From Micavibrio sp. (GTDB lineage Bacteria; Pseudomonadota; Alphaproteobacteria; Micavibrionales; UBA9664): DNA of 64,000 bases. How positions within the stretch are numbered: position 1 is the stretch's first letter; the number at the start of each line of letters is the position of its first letter. The stretch is taken from assembly GCA_002699085.1 (NCBI GenBank), contig PAAR01000027.1, positions 1-64,000 of the forward strand. The letters run 5' to 3'. Both the position numbers and the translations under genes were made by a program. This document shows, in pieces, positions 47,595-55,840 of the stretch. The notes beneath the pieces are model-generated. The model searched no databases, was not told the DNA's origin, and saw only the letters and a list, made by a program, of their open reading frames with translations.

Positions 47595-47624
47595 ATACTC
47601 TCCCCTGAATATAGGGGAGAGTAT
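47595..47624 (+). terminator. Strong hairpin between rpsP and rimM (attenuator or processing site)
   Basis: ATACTCTCCCCT pairs perfectly with AGGGGAGAGTAT across a six-base loop (12 bp). Only four T follow, so readthrough to rimM is likely. It probably sets the ratio of rpsP to the downstream genes. Confidence 0.6.
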
Positions 47625-47643
47625 ACTTTTATAGGATAGTATT

Positions 47644-48126
47644 TTGAAAAAAGACCGCATTGCGATTGCAAAAATATCTGGCGTGCACGGCATTAAAGGC
47701 TTTGTAAAGCTTTCGCTATTTGATGATGATACCAAACTATTTGATACCCCTCTCTACATTGCCGAAACAGGCGATAAAACTTTAGAAATCACTTTAAAAA
47801 ATCGCATTAAAAAGCAGTATTTAGCTGAAATTAACGGACTGACCGACCGGACTAAAGCCGAGACGATGATCGGCACAGTCCTTTATGCTGAACGTAGTGC
47901 TTTAAGTGCTGAATCAACTGAACACTTAGACCTTATTGACTTGCCCGTTTTCACCAAAGACGGGCAAGAAATGGGTACGATCATTCATATTCAAAATTTT
48001 GGCGCATCAGACTTGCTGGAAATAAAACCGCTTAATGGCGCCAGCTTTTACCTTCCTTATACAGAGAGCTGCGTGCTAGAAATAAAGGAAGATCGTGTTA
48101 TCATTGATCCACCGGAGTATGTTTAA
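47644..48126 (+). CDS. rimM: Ribosome maturation factor RimM
   Basis: The 160-residue protein has an N-terminal RimM barrel (IAKISGVHGIKGFVKLSLF) and a C-terminal PRC-barrel (IDLPVFTKDGQEMGTI to YLPYTESCVLEI). RimM helps mature the 30S head and binds S19. The start is TTG 47644 with AGGA seven bases upstream. Its stop overlaps the trmD ATG by one base. Confidence 0.95.
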   Translation: MKKDRIAIAKISGVHGIKGFVKLSLFDDDTKLFDTPLYIAETGDKTLEITLKNRIKKQYLAEINGLTDRTKAETMIGTVLYAERSALSAESTEHLDLIDLPVFTKDGQEMGTIIHIQNFGASDLLEIKPLNGASFYLPYTESCVLEIKEDRVIIDPPEYV

Positions 48127-48815
48127 TGAGCCTTCACGTAAACATTATCACCCTATTCCCAGAGATGTTCCCAAGTACATTAGGGCAATCGCTTAGTGGT
48201 AAAGCATTAGAACGTGGTGACTGGTCTTATACTTGTATCAACCCACGAGATTTCGCCAAGGACGTCCATAAAACGGTCGATGACACACCTTATGGCGGTG
48301 GTGCTGGCATGGTAATGCGCCCAGATGTATTAGAAAAAGCATTGCTATCGATCAAAGATACAGGCCAAAAACTTTATCTTTCTCCACGTGGAAAAACACT
48401 TAAACAACAACAAGTTAAAAATCTATCTCAAAGCGATACAATAACTTTACTTTGTGGACGTTATGAAGGTGTAGACCAACGTTTTCTGGATGCACATGAT
48501 TTTACCGAACTTTCTATTGGTGATTACGTGCTTTCAGGTGGCGAGCCTGCCGCCATCATTTTAATGGATGCCTGTATTCGCCTATTACCTGGGGTGATGG
48601 GTAATGAAAATACAGCTGATGAAGAAAGCTTTGCTAATGGCCTTCTCGAATACCCGCATTACACACGTCCTGCTGAATGGCTAGACTCTCAAGGAAACAT
48701 GCATAAAGTGCCTGAAGTCCTCACCTCTGGTAATCACGCCAATATTGATAAATGGCGCAAAGAGCAATCCTTGGAACTGACAAAAAAAGTTCGGCCTGAT
48801 TTATTAGAAGAATAG
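48126..48815 (+). CDS. trmD: tRNA (guanine37-N1)-methyltransferase TrmD
   Basis: The 229-residue SPOUT enzyme has the TrmD motifs DDTPYGGGAGMVMRPDVL near residue 53, LCGRYEGVDQRFLD near 112 and SIGDYVLSGGEPAA near 134 (knot). It methylates G37 of tRNAs and prevents +1 frameshifting. Coupled to rimM by TAATG. About 127 bases without a gene precede rplS. Confidence 0.97.
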   Translation: MSLHVNIITLFPEMFPSTLGQSLSGKALERGDWSYTCINPRDFAKDVHKTVDDTPYGGGAGMVMRPDVLEKALLSIKDTGQKLYLSPRGKTLKQQQVKNLSQSDTITLLCGRYEGVDQRFLDAHDFTELSIGDYVLSGGEPAAIILMDACIRLLPGVMGNENTADEESFANGLLEYPHYTRPAEWLDSQGNMHKVPEVLTSGNHANIDKWRKEQSLELTKKVRPDLLEE

Positions 48816-48942
48816 CTTTTTTACTTGCCAAAGTGCTTGAAACTGTGTCATATACGCTTCTGTTAAAACTTTATAAAAAGATAAGTAGCCTGCCTGTGGC
48901 AAAAGCCATGGATTTCGAGGCTCGATAAGAAAGGAAAACGTC

Positions 48943-49374
48943 ATGAACGTTCTACAAAAATTAAACAAAAAGATCGTTGATACTTTATCAGCAGAAAAAA
49001 CTATGCCTGAGTTTTCTACAGGTGACACCGTTAAAGTAAATGTAAAAATTAAAGAAGGCACAAGAGAGCGTGTTCAGGCTTATGAAGGCGTATGTATCGC
49101 CCGTGCTGGCTCTGGTATTGATGCAAGCTTTACAGTTCGTAAAATCAGTTATGGTGAAGGTGTTGAGCGTGTATTCCCTCTTTTCTCGCCACGTATTGAT
49201 AGCGTTGAATTAGTCCGTAAAGGTTCTGTACGTCGTGCGAAACTTTACTATATGCGTGACCGTCGTGGTAAATCGGCTCGTATTGCTGAGCGTACAACCG
49301 GTCATGGTTTTGATAACGCTCAAACGACCGAGACGAAATCTGCGCCTAAAAAGAAAGCCGCAGCAAGTAAATAA
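48943..49374 (+). CDS. rplS: Ribosomal protein L19
   Basis: The 143-residue protein matches bL19: [20 protein letters not shown] near residue 25, [20 protein letters not shown] near 70 and [18 protein letters not shown] near 93. A basic tail extends it to 143 residues. L19 sits at the 30S-50S interface. AGAAAGGAAAACGTC precedes the ATG and a terminator follows. Confidence 0.97.
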   Translation: MNVLQKLNKKIVDTLSAEKTMPEFSTGDTVKVNVKIKEGTRERVQAYEGVCIARAGSGIDASFTVRKISYGEGVERVFPLFSPRIDSVELVRKGSVRRAKLYYMRDRRGKSARIAERTTGHGFDNAQTTETKSAPKKKAAASK

Positions 49375-49382
49375 GATTTTAG

Positions 49383-49406
49383 ATAGGCCTTTCGGGGCCT
49401 ATTTTT
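49383..49406 (+). terminator. Terminator of rplS
   Basis: A 7-bp stem ATAGGCC/GGCCTAT with a six-base loop is followed by TTTT. It overlaps the end of the small gene on the opposite strand. Confidence 0.85.
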
Positions 49407-49494
49407 CCATCACCACTGCAGAGCCCGAACCGCCTTGCCCATGTGTTGCTGGCATAACCATTTTAGAGGGTTTTTTCTTTTTTAACGAAGCCAT
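49399..49494 (-). CDS. 31-residue basic Gly/Ser peptide gene
   Basis: ATG 49494 opens a 31-codon frame starting MASLKKKKPSKMVMPATHGQ with a Gly/Ser-rich middle (GQGGSGSAVVMEK end). GTAAGGAG stands at a good distance upstream and a near-consensus promoter (TTGCGG, 17 bases, TATACT) lies at 49521-49549, so all initiation signals are present. No family is recognised. Its stop lies inside the rplS terminator. Confidence 0.6.
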   Translation of the reverse strand: MASLKKKKPSKMVMPATHGQGGSGSAVVMEK

Positions 49495-49520
49495 GATATG
49501 ATCTCCTTACTGATATATTT

Positions 49521-49549
49521 AGTATAACATATATTATTGTGCGCCGCAA
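49521..49549 (-). promoter_or_regulatory. Promoter of the 31-residue peptide gene
   Basis: Read leftward: TTGCGG (complement of 49544-49549), 17-base spacer, TATACT (complement of 49521-49526). The ribosome site GGAG begins about ten bases further on. Confidence 0.6.
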
Positions 49550-49571
49550 AAATTAGGATATAGTTAAAATT

Positions 49572-50312
49572 ATGCAAAAAAGTATCGATGTTTCAGATTG
49601 GCCTACAAATTTTGACTTTGCACAAGATGAAATCTGTCAACACACATTCAAGCCCTTCATAGAATCAGAATTAAAACTCTTAGAAGAATATGATGCACAA
49701 CGTCCAAAAGACACTAACTATATATTCCATAAACACGCACCACGTGTGGCTGAGGATGTGAGGGACACCTGCGCTCATTTAGGGTTAGCGCCACATATCT
49801 GCGAGAATATGTATTGGGCATTGCTGCCGCACGATATAGGTAAGCGCAAATTACCACTTTATTTATGGGATATGAAAGATAAGCCCACTGATGACATACG
49901 ACAGCTACGCCGCTCCCATACAGATATTGGGGCAGAAATGGTGGAAAAGAAATTCACCGATATCGACCACCCTTTTAAAGACTTACTTATTGCCATCATT
50001 CATCATCACCACGAACAAATGGACGGCAACGGCTATCTTGGTCTAACAGGCGATCAACTTTCAATGCCAGTAAGATTGGCCGCTATTGTTGAGAGTTTTG
50101 ATGGCTACCGTGTATGGCGCCCACATTTTGGTGACCGTGACATTAGCGTTGAGGGTGTTCTAAAGCGTATGCGCAATGAAAAAGGGGCGAGCCATTATGA
50201 TATGGATTTATTTGAAGCCTTTGCCTCTATGAAGCTTGCGCAAAAATCTCCTTCTCCGAAGAAGTCTCAACCACTCCGTATTTCTCCAGATCAGAGACGG
50301 CAAGATCCATAG
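49572..50312 (+). CDS. HD-GYP-like phosphohydrolase domain protein
   Basis: The 246-residue protein has an HD domain with LLPHDIGKRKLPLYLWD near residue 94, HTDIGAEMVEKK and IIHHHHEQMDGNGYLGLTGD near 142, then AAIVESFDGYRV. The order is that of HD-GYP phosphodiesterases acting on cyclic di-GMP, but the GYP tripeptide reads GYL, so activity is uncertain. No receiver domain is attached. It converges on the PilT-like gene with 86 bp overlap; cyclic di-GMP often controls pili. Confidence 0.75.
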   Translation: MQKSIDVSDWPTNFDFAQDEICQHTFKPFIESELKLLEEYDAQRPKDTNYIFHKHAPRVAEDVRDTCAHLGLAPHICENMYWALLPHDIGKRKLPLYLWDMKDKPTDDIRQLRRSHTDIGAEMVEKKFTDIDHPFKDLLIAIIHHHHEQMDGNGYLGLTGDQLSMPVRLAAIVESFDGYRVWRPHFGDRDISVEGVLKRMRNEKGASHYDMDLFEAFASMKLAQKSPSPKKSQPLRISPDQRRQDP

Positions 50313-51258
50313 AGATCATCCCAAAACGAGCCGATGTCTGCATAACAGATTGAAGCTGCATCGTTTTACCGTCTTTAATCAAGTTCTTCACAGCATTCGT
50401 ACCGATCAAAATTTCAAAAGCAGCCATACGTCCCTGCCCTGATTTTTTGGGCAATAATTGCTGGCAAATCACCGCCTCAAGAACGGACGACAATAACTGA
50501 CGCGTCATTTCTTTTTCTTCTACTGGAAAGCTATCGATCAATCGGTTAACGGCTTTCGTGCTTGATGCGGCATGGATCGTTGCAAAGACAAGTATTCCTG
50601 CCTCTGCTGCCTGTAACGCCAATTTAGCCGTTTTGTAATCATTAATCTGGCCAAGATATAATACATTTACGTCTTCAAATAATGCGCTTCTAACCGCTTT
50701 TTCGTAGCTTTCTGTGTCTTGGCCTATTTCCCGCTGCGTCACCAGCGATTTTTGCGGTTGATGAATAAACTCAACAGGGTCTTCAATCGTCAGAATATGC
50801 TTAGCTTGCGTTTCATTGATATGATTAAGCATACAAGCCATCGTTGTAGACTTACCAGCGCCTGATGCGCCAGAAACAATAACAAGCCCACCTTTTTTCT
50901 CACATATTTTTTCAAAAATTGGCGGCAAATCAAGATCTTCAAAACTCGGAATATCCATCGGCACTACACGGAAAACAGCACCCAACCCTGACCTATTATA
51001 AAAAGCATTAACACGAAAACGTGATTTTTCACCAAAGCTTACCGCAAAGTCTATTTCTAGCGCCTGCTCCAAAATAGTGCGCTGTTGATCGTCCATCACC
51101 GCATAAATAATAGATTTAATATCCTGATTTGTAAGAGAGTCACCCTTCAACTTTTTGAGCGCGCCATCAACACGAACCACAGGCGGATTACCTGCAATTA
51201 ACAGTACGTCTGATGCTTGATGCTCTTTTGAAAAAGCTAAAATTTGTGTGATATCCAA
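50227..51258 (-). CDS. PilT/PilU-like type IV pilus ATPase, altered Walker B
   Basis: The 343-residue protein has PilT family layout: N-terminal PAS-like domain, Walker A SGASGAGKSTTMA (residues 130-138), Asp box ILTIEDPVEFIH, and His box ATIHAASSTKAVNRL. PilT-type motors power pilus retraction. The Walker B stretch reads VLYLGQINDY where the family has VGEMRD, so the catalytic Glu is Gln (near residue 204). This points to weak or no hydrolysis, perhaps a PilU-like helper. The start is TTG 51258 with AGGAG seven bases upstream. It is the last gene of the pilus set. Confidence 0.85.
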   Translation of the reverse strand: MDITQILAFSKEHQASDVLLIAGNPPVVRVDGALKKLKGDSLTNQDIKSIIYAVMDDQQRTILEQALEIDFAVSFGEKSRFRVNAFYNRSGLGAVFRVVPMDIPSFEDLDLPPIFEKICEKKGGLVIVSGASGAGKSTTMACMLNHINETQAKHILTIEDPVEFIHQPQKSLVTQREIGQDTESYEKAVRSALFEDVNVLYLGQINDYKTAKLALQAAEAGILVFATIHAASSTKAVNRLIDSFPVEEKEMTRQLLSSVLEAVICQQLLPKKSGQGRMAAFEILIGTNAVKNLIKDGKTMQLQSVMQTSARFGMISMDLAVSDLEKYGVVETSSEKEIFAQAS

Positions 51259-51269
51259 AGCCTCACTCC

Positions 51270-52118
51270 TTAAAGTAGATTATAAAAGAAATCGCGATAC
51301 AAGATCACTAAATACACAGATAGTATAAGCGCAGGACCAAAGGGAAACAAAGCTTCTTTTCGCAAGATACGCCATAAACCACCAACAATCAGCCCGATAA
51401 AACAAGCCAAGAGCAAATAAAACGGCATCACCCCCCAACCAAGCCATAAACCCGCCACAGCAAATAACTTAACATCACCCAATCCAAGACCTTCTTTACC
51501 TGTCACTTGATAAAAACCTGCCCGCATCGCCCATCCAAAAAAGCCATAGAACAACGCACAACCAAACTGCATTGCTACACTCTCAAAGGGCGCAATGTGA
51601 AATCCTGTGAAAAAATTTATAGCAACAAGGTTCATTAAACCAAGAACAGCGAAGCTAGCTGTTAATTCATCTGGCAAAATCAGAAATTCAAAATCAATGA
51701 ATATTGAGGCCATCATCAATGGCAAACTTATCATTAGCAAAACCGACGTTACCGTAAAACCTAGCTGGATATATATTAGCCATAGTATAAAGGCTGTCAT
51801 AAGCTCTATTAATGGGTAGCGTCGTGAGATAGGTGCTTTACAATGACGACATTTACCACCCGCTATGACATATGAGAAAAACGGTATAAGATCCCAAACA
51901 CCCAATATCGTATGACACTTCGTACAGCGAGAGCGTGACTTAAGCCCTGTCCAGAAGGTGGCATTATGCGCTTGTGAGGTTTCGCCTATTTCTTCAAGAA
52001 GCCATGCACGCTGGCGTGGCAGTCGATAGGTTAAGGCTGACGCAAAACTACCAAAAATCAGACCAAGAATAATGATATAAAGATCAATAAGCCAAGATTG
52101 ATCTATCAAAACATCCAT
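51270..52118 (-). CDS. pilD: Prepilin peptidase (A24 family)
   Basis: The 282-residue membrane protein has the N-terminal methyltransferase segment with two CxxC (CTKCHTILGVWDLIPFFSYV and KCRHCKAPISRRYPLIE) and the A24 catalytic Asp residues in FIDFEFLILPDELT and GLGLGDVKLFA. It cuts and N-methylates type IV prepilins and pseudopilins. About eight membrane helices are visible. It sits five bases after the acidic TPR gene. Confidence 0.94.
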   Translation of the reverse strand: MDVLIDQSWLIDLYIIILGLIFGSFASALTYRLPRQRAWLLEEIGETSQAHNATFWTGLKSRSRCTKCHTILGVWDLIPFFSYVIAGGKCRHCKAPISRRYPLIELMTAFILWLIYIQLGFTVTSVLLMISLPLMMASIFIDFEFLILPDELTASFAVLGLMNLVAINFFTGFHIAPFESVAMQFGCALFYGFFGWAMRAGFYQVTGKEGLGLGDVKLFAVAGLWLGWGVMPFYLLLACFIGLIVGGLWRILRKEALFPFGPALILSVYLVILYRDFFYNLL

Positions 52119-52123
52119 GCCAA

Positions 52124-54061
52124 TTAGCGGATCACCGACAAGCGGTCATAAATCTGACCACGAGGCAAGCCGTTTACAGACCCTTGCATTGCATCCAACT
52201 CTAAAGCTTCTTCGTATAAACGTGTCGCCATAGAACGATCCCCTGCACGGTCATAAATAATCGCCGCCGTGTAAGCATGGAGCGCATTGTTTGGCTCTCT
52301 TGCACGCACTTGAGTAATCACAGACATTGCTTGCTGATATTGATTGGCATTGGCCAAAGCGATAGCTTGCTGCGCTGATATAGCGCCTGATTGTGCCACT
52401 GGTGCAGGCTGCTGTGGCGTAGGTTGAGGTGCAGTTGCTGGAGCCGCTGGTTTTGTTGCCATTGGTGCCCCCGCCATTAATTGATCGCGCATGGTTTTTG
52501 CACGTGTATCGTTAGGGCTGATTTGCAAAACTTTGTTATAAGCAGCAATTGCTTCTTCACGGCGCCCCATATATTCCAGTGTTGTAGCACGACCAATGAG
52601 AATATCGTAATTCGTTGGATTTTGACGGGCTAAACGATCATAAATAGCCAAGGCATCATCATATCTTTTACCGCTAACAGCTTGTCTTGCTAGTTTCAAA
52701 TCCTGAGTCTGAATAAGGTTATAAACAGTCGTATTACGTTCAGCATTCTCATAGATATTTGTGTCTGTTTTAAGCTTTGGTTGCTTAGGTGTAGACACTG
52801 GTTTTGCTTTAACAACAGCGACTTCTTTTACGACTTCTGGTTCTGGTGCCTCAACAGCTGGCACTTCAACAACAGGTTCATCTGCGACAATTACCGCCTC
52901 TTCTATCACACCGTCATCTGTTTCAATGACAGCCATATCGTCTTCCACAGGCGGTGCCATAGCGGCATCATCAACGACTGGCAGATCAACTTCGGCTACA
53001 GGTGCCTCCATCATAGGGGCTTCTACAGCTATTTCATCGTTCATTACAGGCGCATCAGTCGACATTTCTGTCATACTCATATCTTCTACAGCAGGCATAG
53101 AAGATTGAGACATATCCTCCATTACTGGTGATTCTGGCGCATTATTTGCGAGTTGTTCTTCAGGAATAATTGGTGCCATTGCTTCTTGGCTTGGCATGTC
53201 AGGTGATAAAACAGGCTCTACCTCTACTGTCTCTGGCACAGACATGTCTTCCATAACAGGCTCAACAGACGGCACAATGGCTGTATCCACAACTGGCTCT
53301 GGCATAGGCAAATTACCGCCCTCAGAAGTCATCATAGCTGGCTCATCTACAGGCGCTACCATAGATTCAGACTCAACCATCGCTGTATCAGCCATAGGCA
53401 TATCATCTGCTGGGGCCACCATATCCGCAAAAGGATCGGCAGGTTCAGCGACAGCTTGGTCAACGGGAGCTGGCGCAGCATCATTATAAATAGGCGATGG
53501 ATCAGTAAAATCTTGAAGATCATCATATTGCGGCACATCCGCAGTAATCGGTGTTGGTTGCGGCATTGCGCTTGGCATATCCGGTGCCATCACAACCGAA
53601 TCTTGAGGCAAATTCTCTGTACTGGATGGTGCTGTATATACAGCACTTTGATCAAAACCATTAATGAGTTTATTAATGTCGTCTTTATAAGTGACATAAC
53701 CATAAATACCACCACCGACAAGACCACCAAGAACAACTAAGGTAAACAGGCTTTTTAAAATACCGCCACCTGACTTAGTTTTCTTCATATCATTTTTAGC
53801 CATACTTGCTTGATCGGCACTTACCTGTTCTTCAAAATCAGCAAAATCTTCTTCGATAGACTTTGTTTCAAATTCTTCTAAACCACCAATATCAGTTTCT
53901 GCAGATTCACCAGTCTCATCCTCATCCCAGACTTCAAATTCATCAATATCATCTAAAGTAACATTCTCAAGATTATCAAAGGTTTCGCCTTCAATATTCT
54001 GATCGTCCTTGTCTACGAGGAATTCGTTTTCATTATTTTTATCGTTTTTATTATCTGGCAT
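52124..54061 (-). CDS. Large acidic membrane protein with TPR domain
   Basis: The 645-residue protein has an acidic cytoplasmic start (residues 1-95), one membrane helix (GILKSLFTLVVLGGLVGGGI, near 103-122), a long Met/Pro/Glu/Asp/Val/Ala-rich low-complexity stretch (residues 140-430), and C-terminal TPR repeats (near 440-640, with YDDALAIYDRLARQNP and EEAIAAYNKVLQISPND). No named family is recognised. The layout resembles pilus assembly or peptidoglycan-spanning scaffold proteins such as FimV or TadD-like factors. Gene position between PilC and PilD supports a role in pilus assembly. Confidence 0.75.
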   Translation of the reverse strand: MPDNKNDKNNENEFLVDKDDQNIEGETFDNLENVTLDDIDEFEVWDEDETGESAETDIGGLEEFETKSIEEDFADFEEQVSADQASMAKNDMKKTKSGGGILKSLFTLVVLGGLVGGGIYGYVTYKDDINKLINGFDQSAVYTAPSSTENLPQDSVVMAPDMPSAMPQPTPITADVPQYDDLQDFTDPSPIYNDAAPAPVDQAVAEPADPFADMVAPADDMPMADTAMVESESMVAPVDEPAMMTSEGGNLPMPEPVVDTAIVPSVEPVMEDMSVPETVEVEPVLSPDMPSQEAMAPIIPEEQLANNAPESPVMEDMSQSSMPAVEDMSMTEMSTDAPVMNDEIAVEAPMMEAPVAEVDLPVVDDAAMAPPVEDDMAVIETDDGVIEEAVIVADEPVVEVPAVEAPEPEVVKEVAVVKAKPVSTPKQPKLKTDTNIYENAERNTTVYNLIQTQDLKLARQAVSGKRYDDALAIYDRLARQNPTNYDILIGRATTLEYMGRREEAIAAYNKVLQISPNDTRAKTMRDQLMAGAPMATKPAAPATAPQPTPQQPAPVAQSGAISAQQAIALANANQYQQAMSVITQVRAREPNNALHAYTAAIIYDRAGDRSMATRLYEEALELDAMQGSVNGLPRGQIYDRLSVIR

Positions 54062-54112
54062 AATTTTCTCTTTTGATGATTTTTAGAAATATAGAAACAA
54101 TAGGATAATACG

Positions 54113-55318
54113 CTACCCCATTAAACTCAAGCTCTGATATAGAGGTGCTGTAATCGCCAAAGCCAGCCATATTATCAATGCAGCTATCAGGGCCATTAAT
54201 GACGGCTCAATATAAGAAATAATACGATCAACCATCATACGTAAGCGTTTATCGCTGTCCTCAGCAATCATTTTAAAGGTCTGTTCCAAGCGACCACCTT
54301 GCTCTCCGAGCGCAATAAGTTCCACTGCATAGCGGGGAAACATGCATGAGCGGCTCAAAGCAGACGTGATGGAAAAGCCCTGCTCAATGGTTTGGTTAGC
54401 TTGTTCTAAAGACTTTTGTATATAGCGATTACGCATCGCCTTTGCAGCGATAACCATAGAACGTCGCACGGACAATCCACTGGCTAAGAGTGCCGAGAAA
54501 ACCCGAGAGAACCTTGCCAAGTCATGTTCTGCTACCAAAGCCCCAATAAAAGGCAAATAAAATAATAGCGCAGAAACAAGGTAATTGAGCACAGGCAGAA
54601 TGTGTAGCAGGATCTTTAACAAAACAATGCCCAATAGAACCCCTACTACGCCAATAAAACCATATGCCTGCAAGAAAGAAGCAAAGCCAATTAAAGAGCT
54701 GGTGGCCAGCGGCATAGGTAAATCATTATAGCCAAAATAAATTAAAATCTGCGGCACAATAGAGGTTGTAATAACCCATGACAACAGAGCGACCATAGTA
54801 AACACAATGAGCGGATATCTGAATGTCCGTGCCATGCGCTCGCTAAGACTATCCGACCATGTTAGATAAGTAATAATATCGCCCAACGCACCCGATAAAT
54901 CACCTGTTTCTTCGGCTGCTTCAATTAGACCAATTTGATGATCGCTAAATATCTTTTTCTGCTGACGCATCGCATCAGCCAAGGTATATCCGAGCCCTAA
55001 AGAGTCTTCCACCATCAATAACGCATTTTTGAGCCGTAGATGATCCGTAACAGCTTCCGCCTTTTTAATCACCTCAAAGACAGATAGTCCTGAATCTACG
55101 AGTGTTTTAAGTGTCATAAATAAAGAGATCATATGTTGTGAGGATATGGTACCAAAACTAGGTAATGTATTACGTCTTGGTTTTAATTTTTCATGTTCAT
55201 CTAAACGCAAACCCTGTAGAGCAAGCTGCTCACGCAAGGCCTCAATGGTTTGCGATTCTTCAAACCCTCTAACAGGACGCCCCTGCGGTGTTAATGCGAC
55301 ATATTTGAAATAAGGAAT
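54113..55318 (-). CDS. pilC: PilC/GspF-type platform protein with AUU start
   Basis: From ATT 55318 the protein has 401 residues, normal for the family, and starts PYFKYVALTPQGRPVRGFEE as expected for PilC/GspF. Two T2SSF domains (residues about 95-215 and 300-395) each end in membrane helices. The motif GLGYTLADAMRQQ and the EQGGRLEQ segment are typical. It forms the inner-membrane platform on which the assembly ATPase works. No ATG, GTG or TTG lies between the upstream stop and 55237; the perfect GGAG seven bases before ATT supports AUU initiation. Starting at TTG 55237 would remove 27 conserved-looking residues. Confidence 0.88.
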   Translation of the reverse strand: MPYFKYVALTPQGRPVRGFEESQTIEALREQLALQGLRLDEHEKLKPRRNTLPSFGTISSQHMISLFMTLKTLVDSGLSVFEVIKKAEAVTDHLRLKNALLMVEDSLGLGYTLADAMRQQKKIFSDHQIGLIEAAEETGDLSGALGDIITYLTWSDSLSERMARTFRYPLIVFTMVALLSWVITTSIVPQILIYFGYNDLPMPLATSSLIGFASFLQAYGFIGVVGVLLGIVLLKILLHILPVLNYLVSALLFYLPFIGALVAEHDLARFSRVFSALLASGLSVRRSMVIAAKAMRNRYIQKSLEQANQTIEQGFSITSALSRSCMFPRYAVELIALGEQGGRLEQTFKMIAEDSDKRLRMMVDRIISYIEPSLMALIAALIIWLALAITAPLYQSLSLMG

Positions 55319-55387
55319 GATATCTCTCCTGTTTTTGTGATATCATTATAACCATATTAAACCAGAAATAAATCATAGAAGGTTAAG

Positions 55388-55840
55388 ATGCCAAAGGAAA
55401 TTCGCCGTTTAGCTTTTTCACATACAGAAACGACAAAAGCCATTCATAACTATAGCCAAAACTTTGATATGGTTTTACCTGAAGGAAAAATTCTACACGC
55501 ACGTTTTGCCACGGCTGGCGAAGAAAACAAAGCAGGTGATGAGTTCGATCATTCAGCCATTTTCCAAGCCTATAATGTCACGGCCAGTAAAAACAATTTA
55601 ATTCTCACCTTTTATGAAGAAGATACGTTTGAGCACCGTTATTGCAATTTAAAAGCTGACTTTGTCTCTGCTGCGCTCGTTGATTATTGCCTAAATCATA
55701 AAATTATGATGCCCAAGAAAGGTACAAAAACTCTTGATGTAACAGAGTTTAATATCTGTCTTGATATCATTATGGACATCGCTGTCGAGAATGAAAACGA
55801 GCCGCTTAGTTTTGCTGATGAGAATGAATTTGCTGATTAA
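55388..55840 (+). CDS. Conserved hypothetical protein (150 residues)
   Basis: The protein starts MPKEIRRLAFSHTETTKAIH and has a soluble alpha/beta composition with a very acidic C-terminus. AAGGTTAAG supports the ATG. I recognise no family. It is divergent from pilC and its end overlaps olsA by 35 bp on the other strand. Confidence 0.7.
   Translation: MPKEIRRLAFSHTETTKAIHNYSQNFDMVLPEGKILHARFATAGEENKAGDEFDHSAIFQAYNVTASKNNLILTFYEEDTFEHRYCNLKADFVSAALVDYCLNHKIMMPKKGTKTLDVTEFNICLDIIMDIAVENENEPLSFADENEFAD

Noticed and set aside
52761-53738. Repetitive Ser/Thr-rich ORFs opposite the acidic TPR gene
   Set aside because: They mirror the codon bias of the acidic repeat on the other strand.
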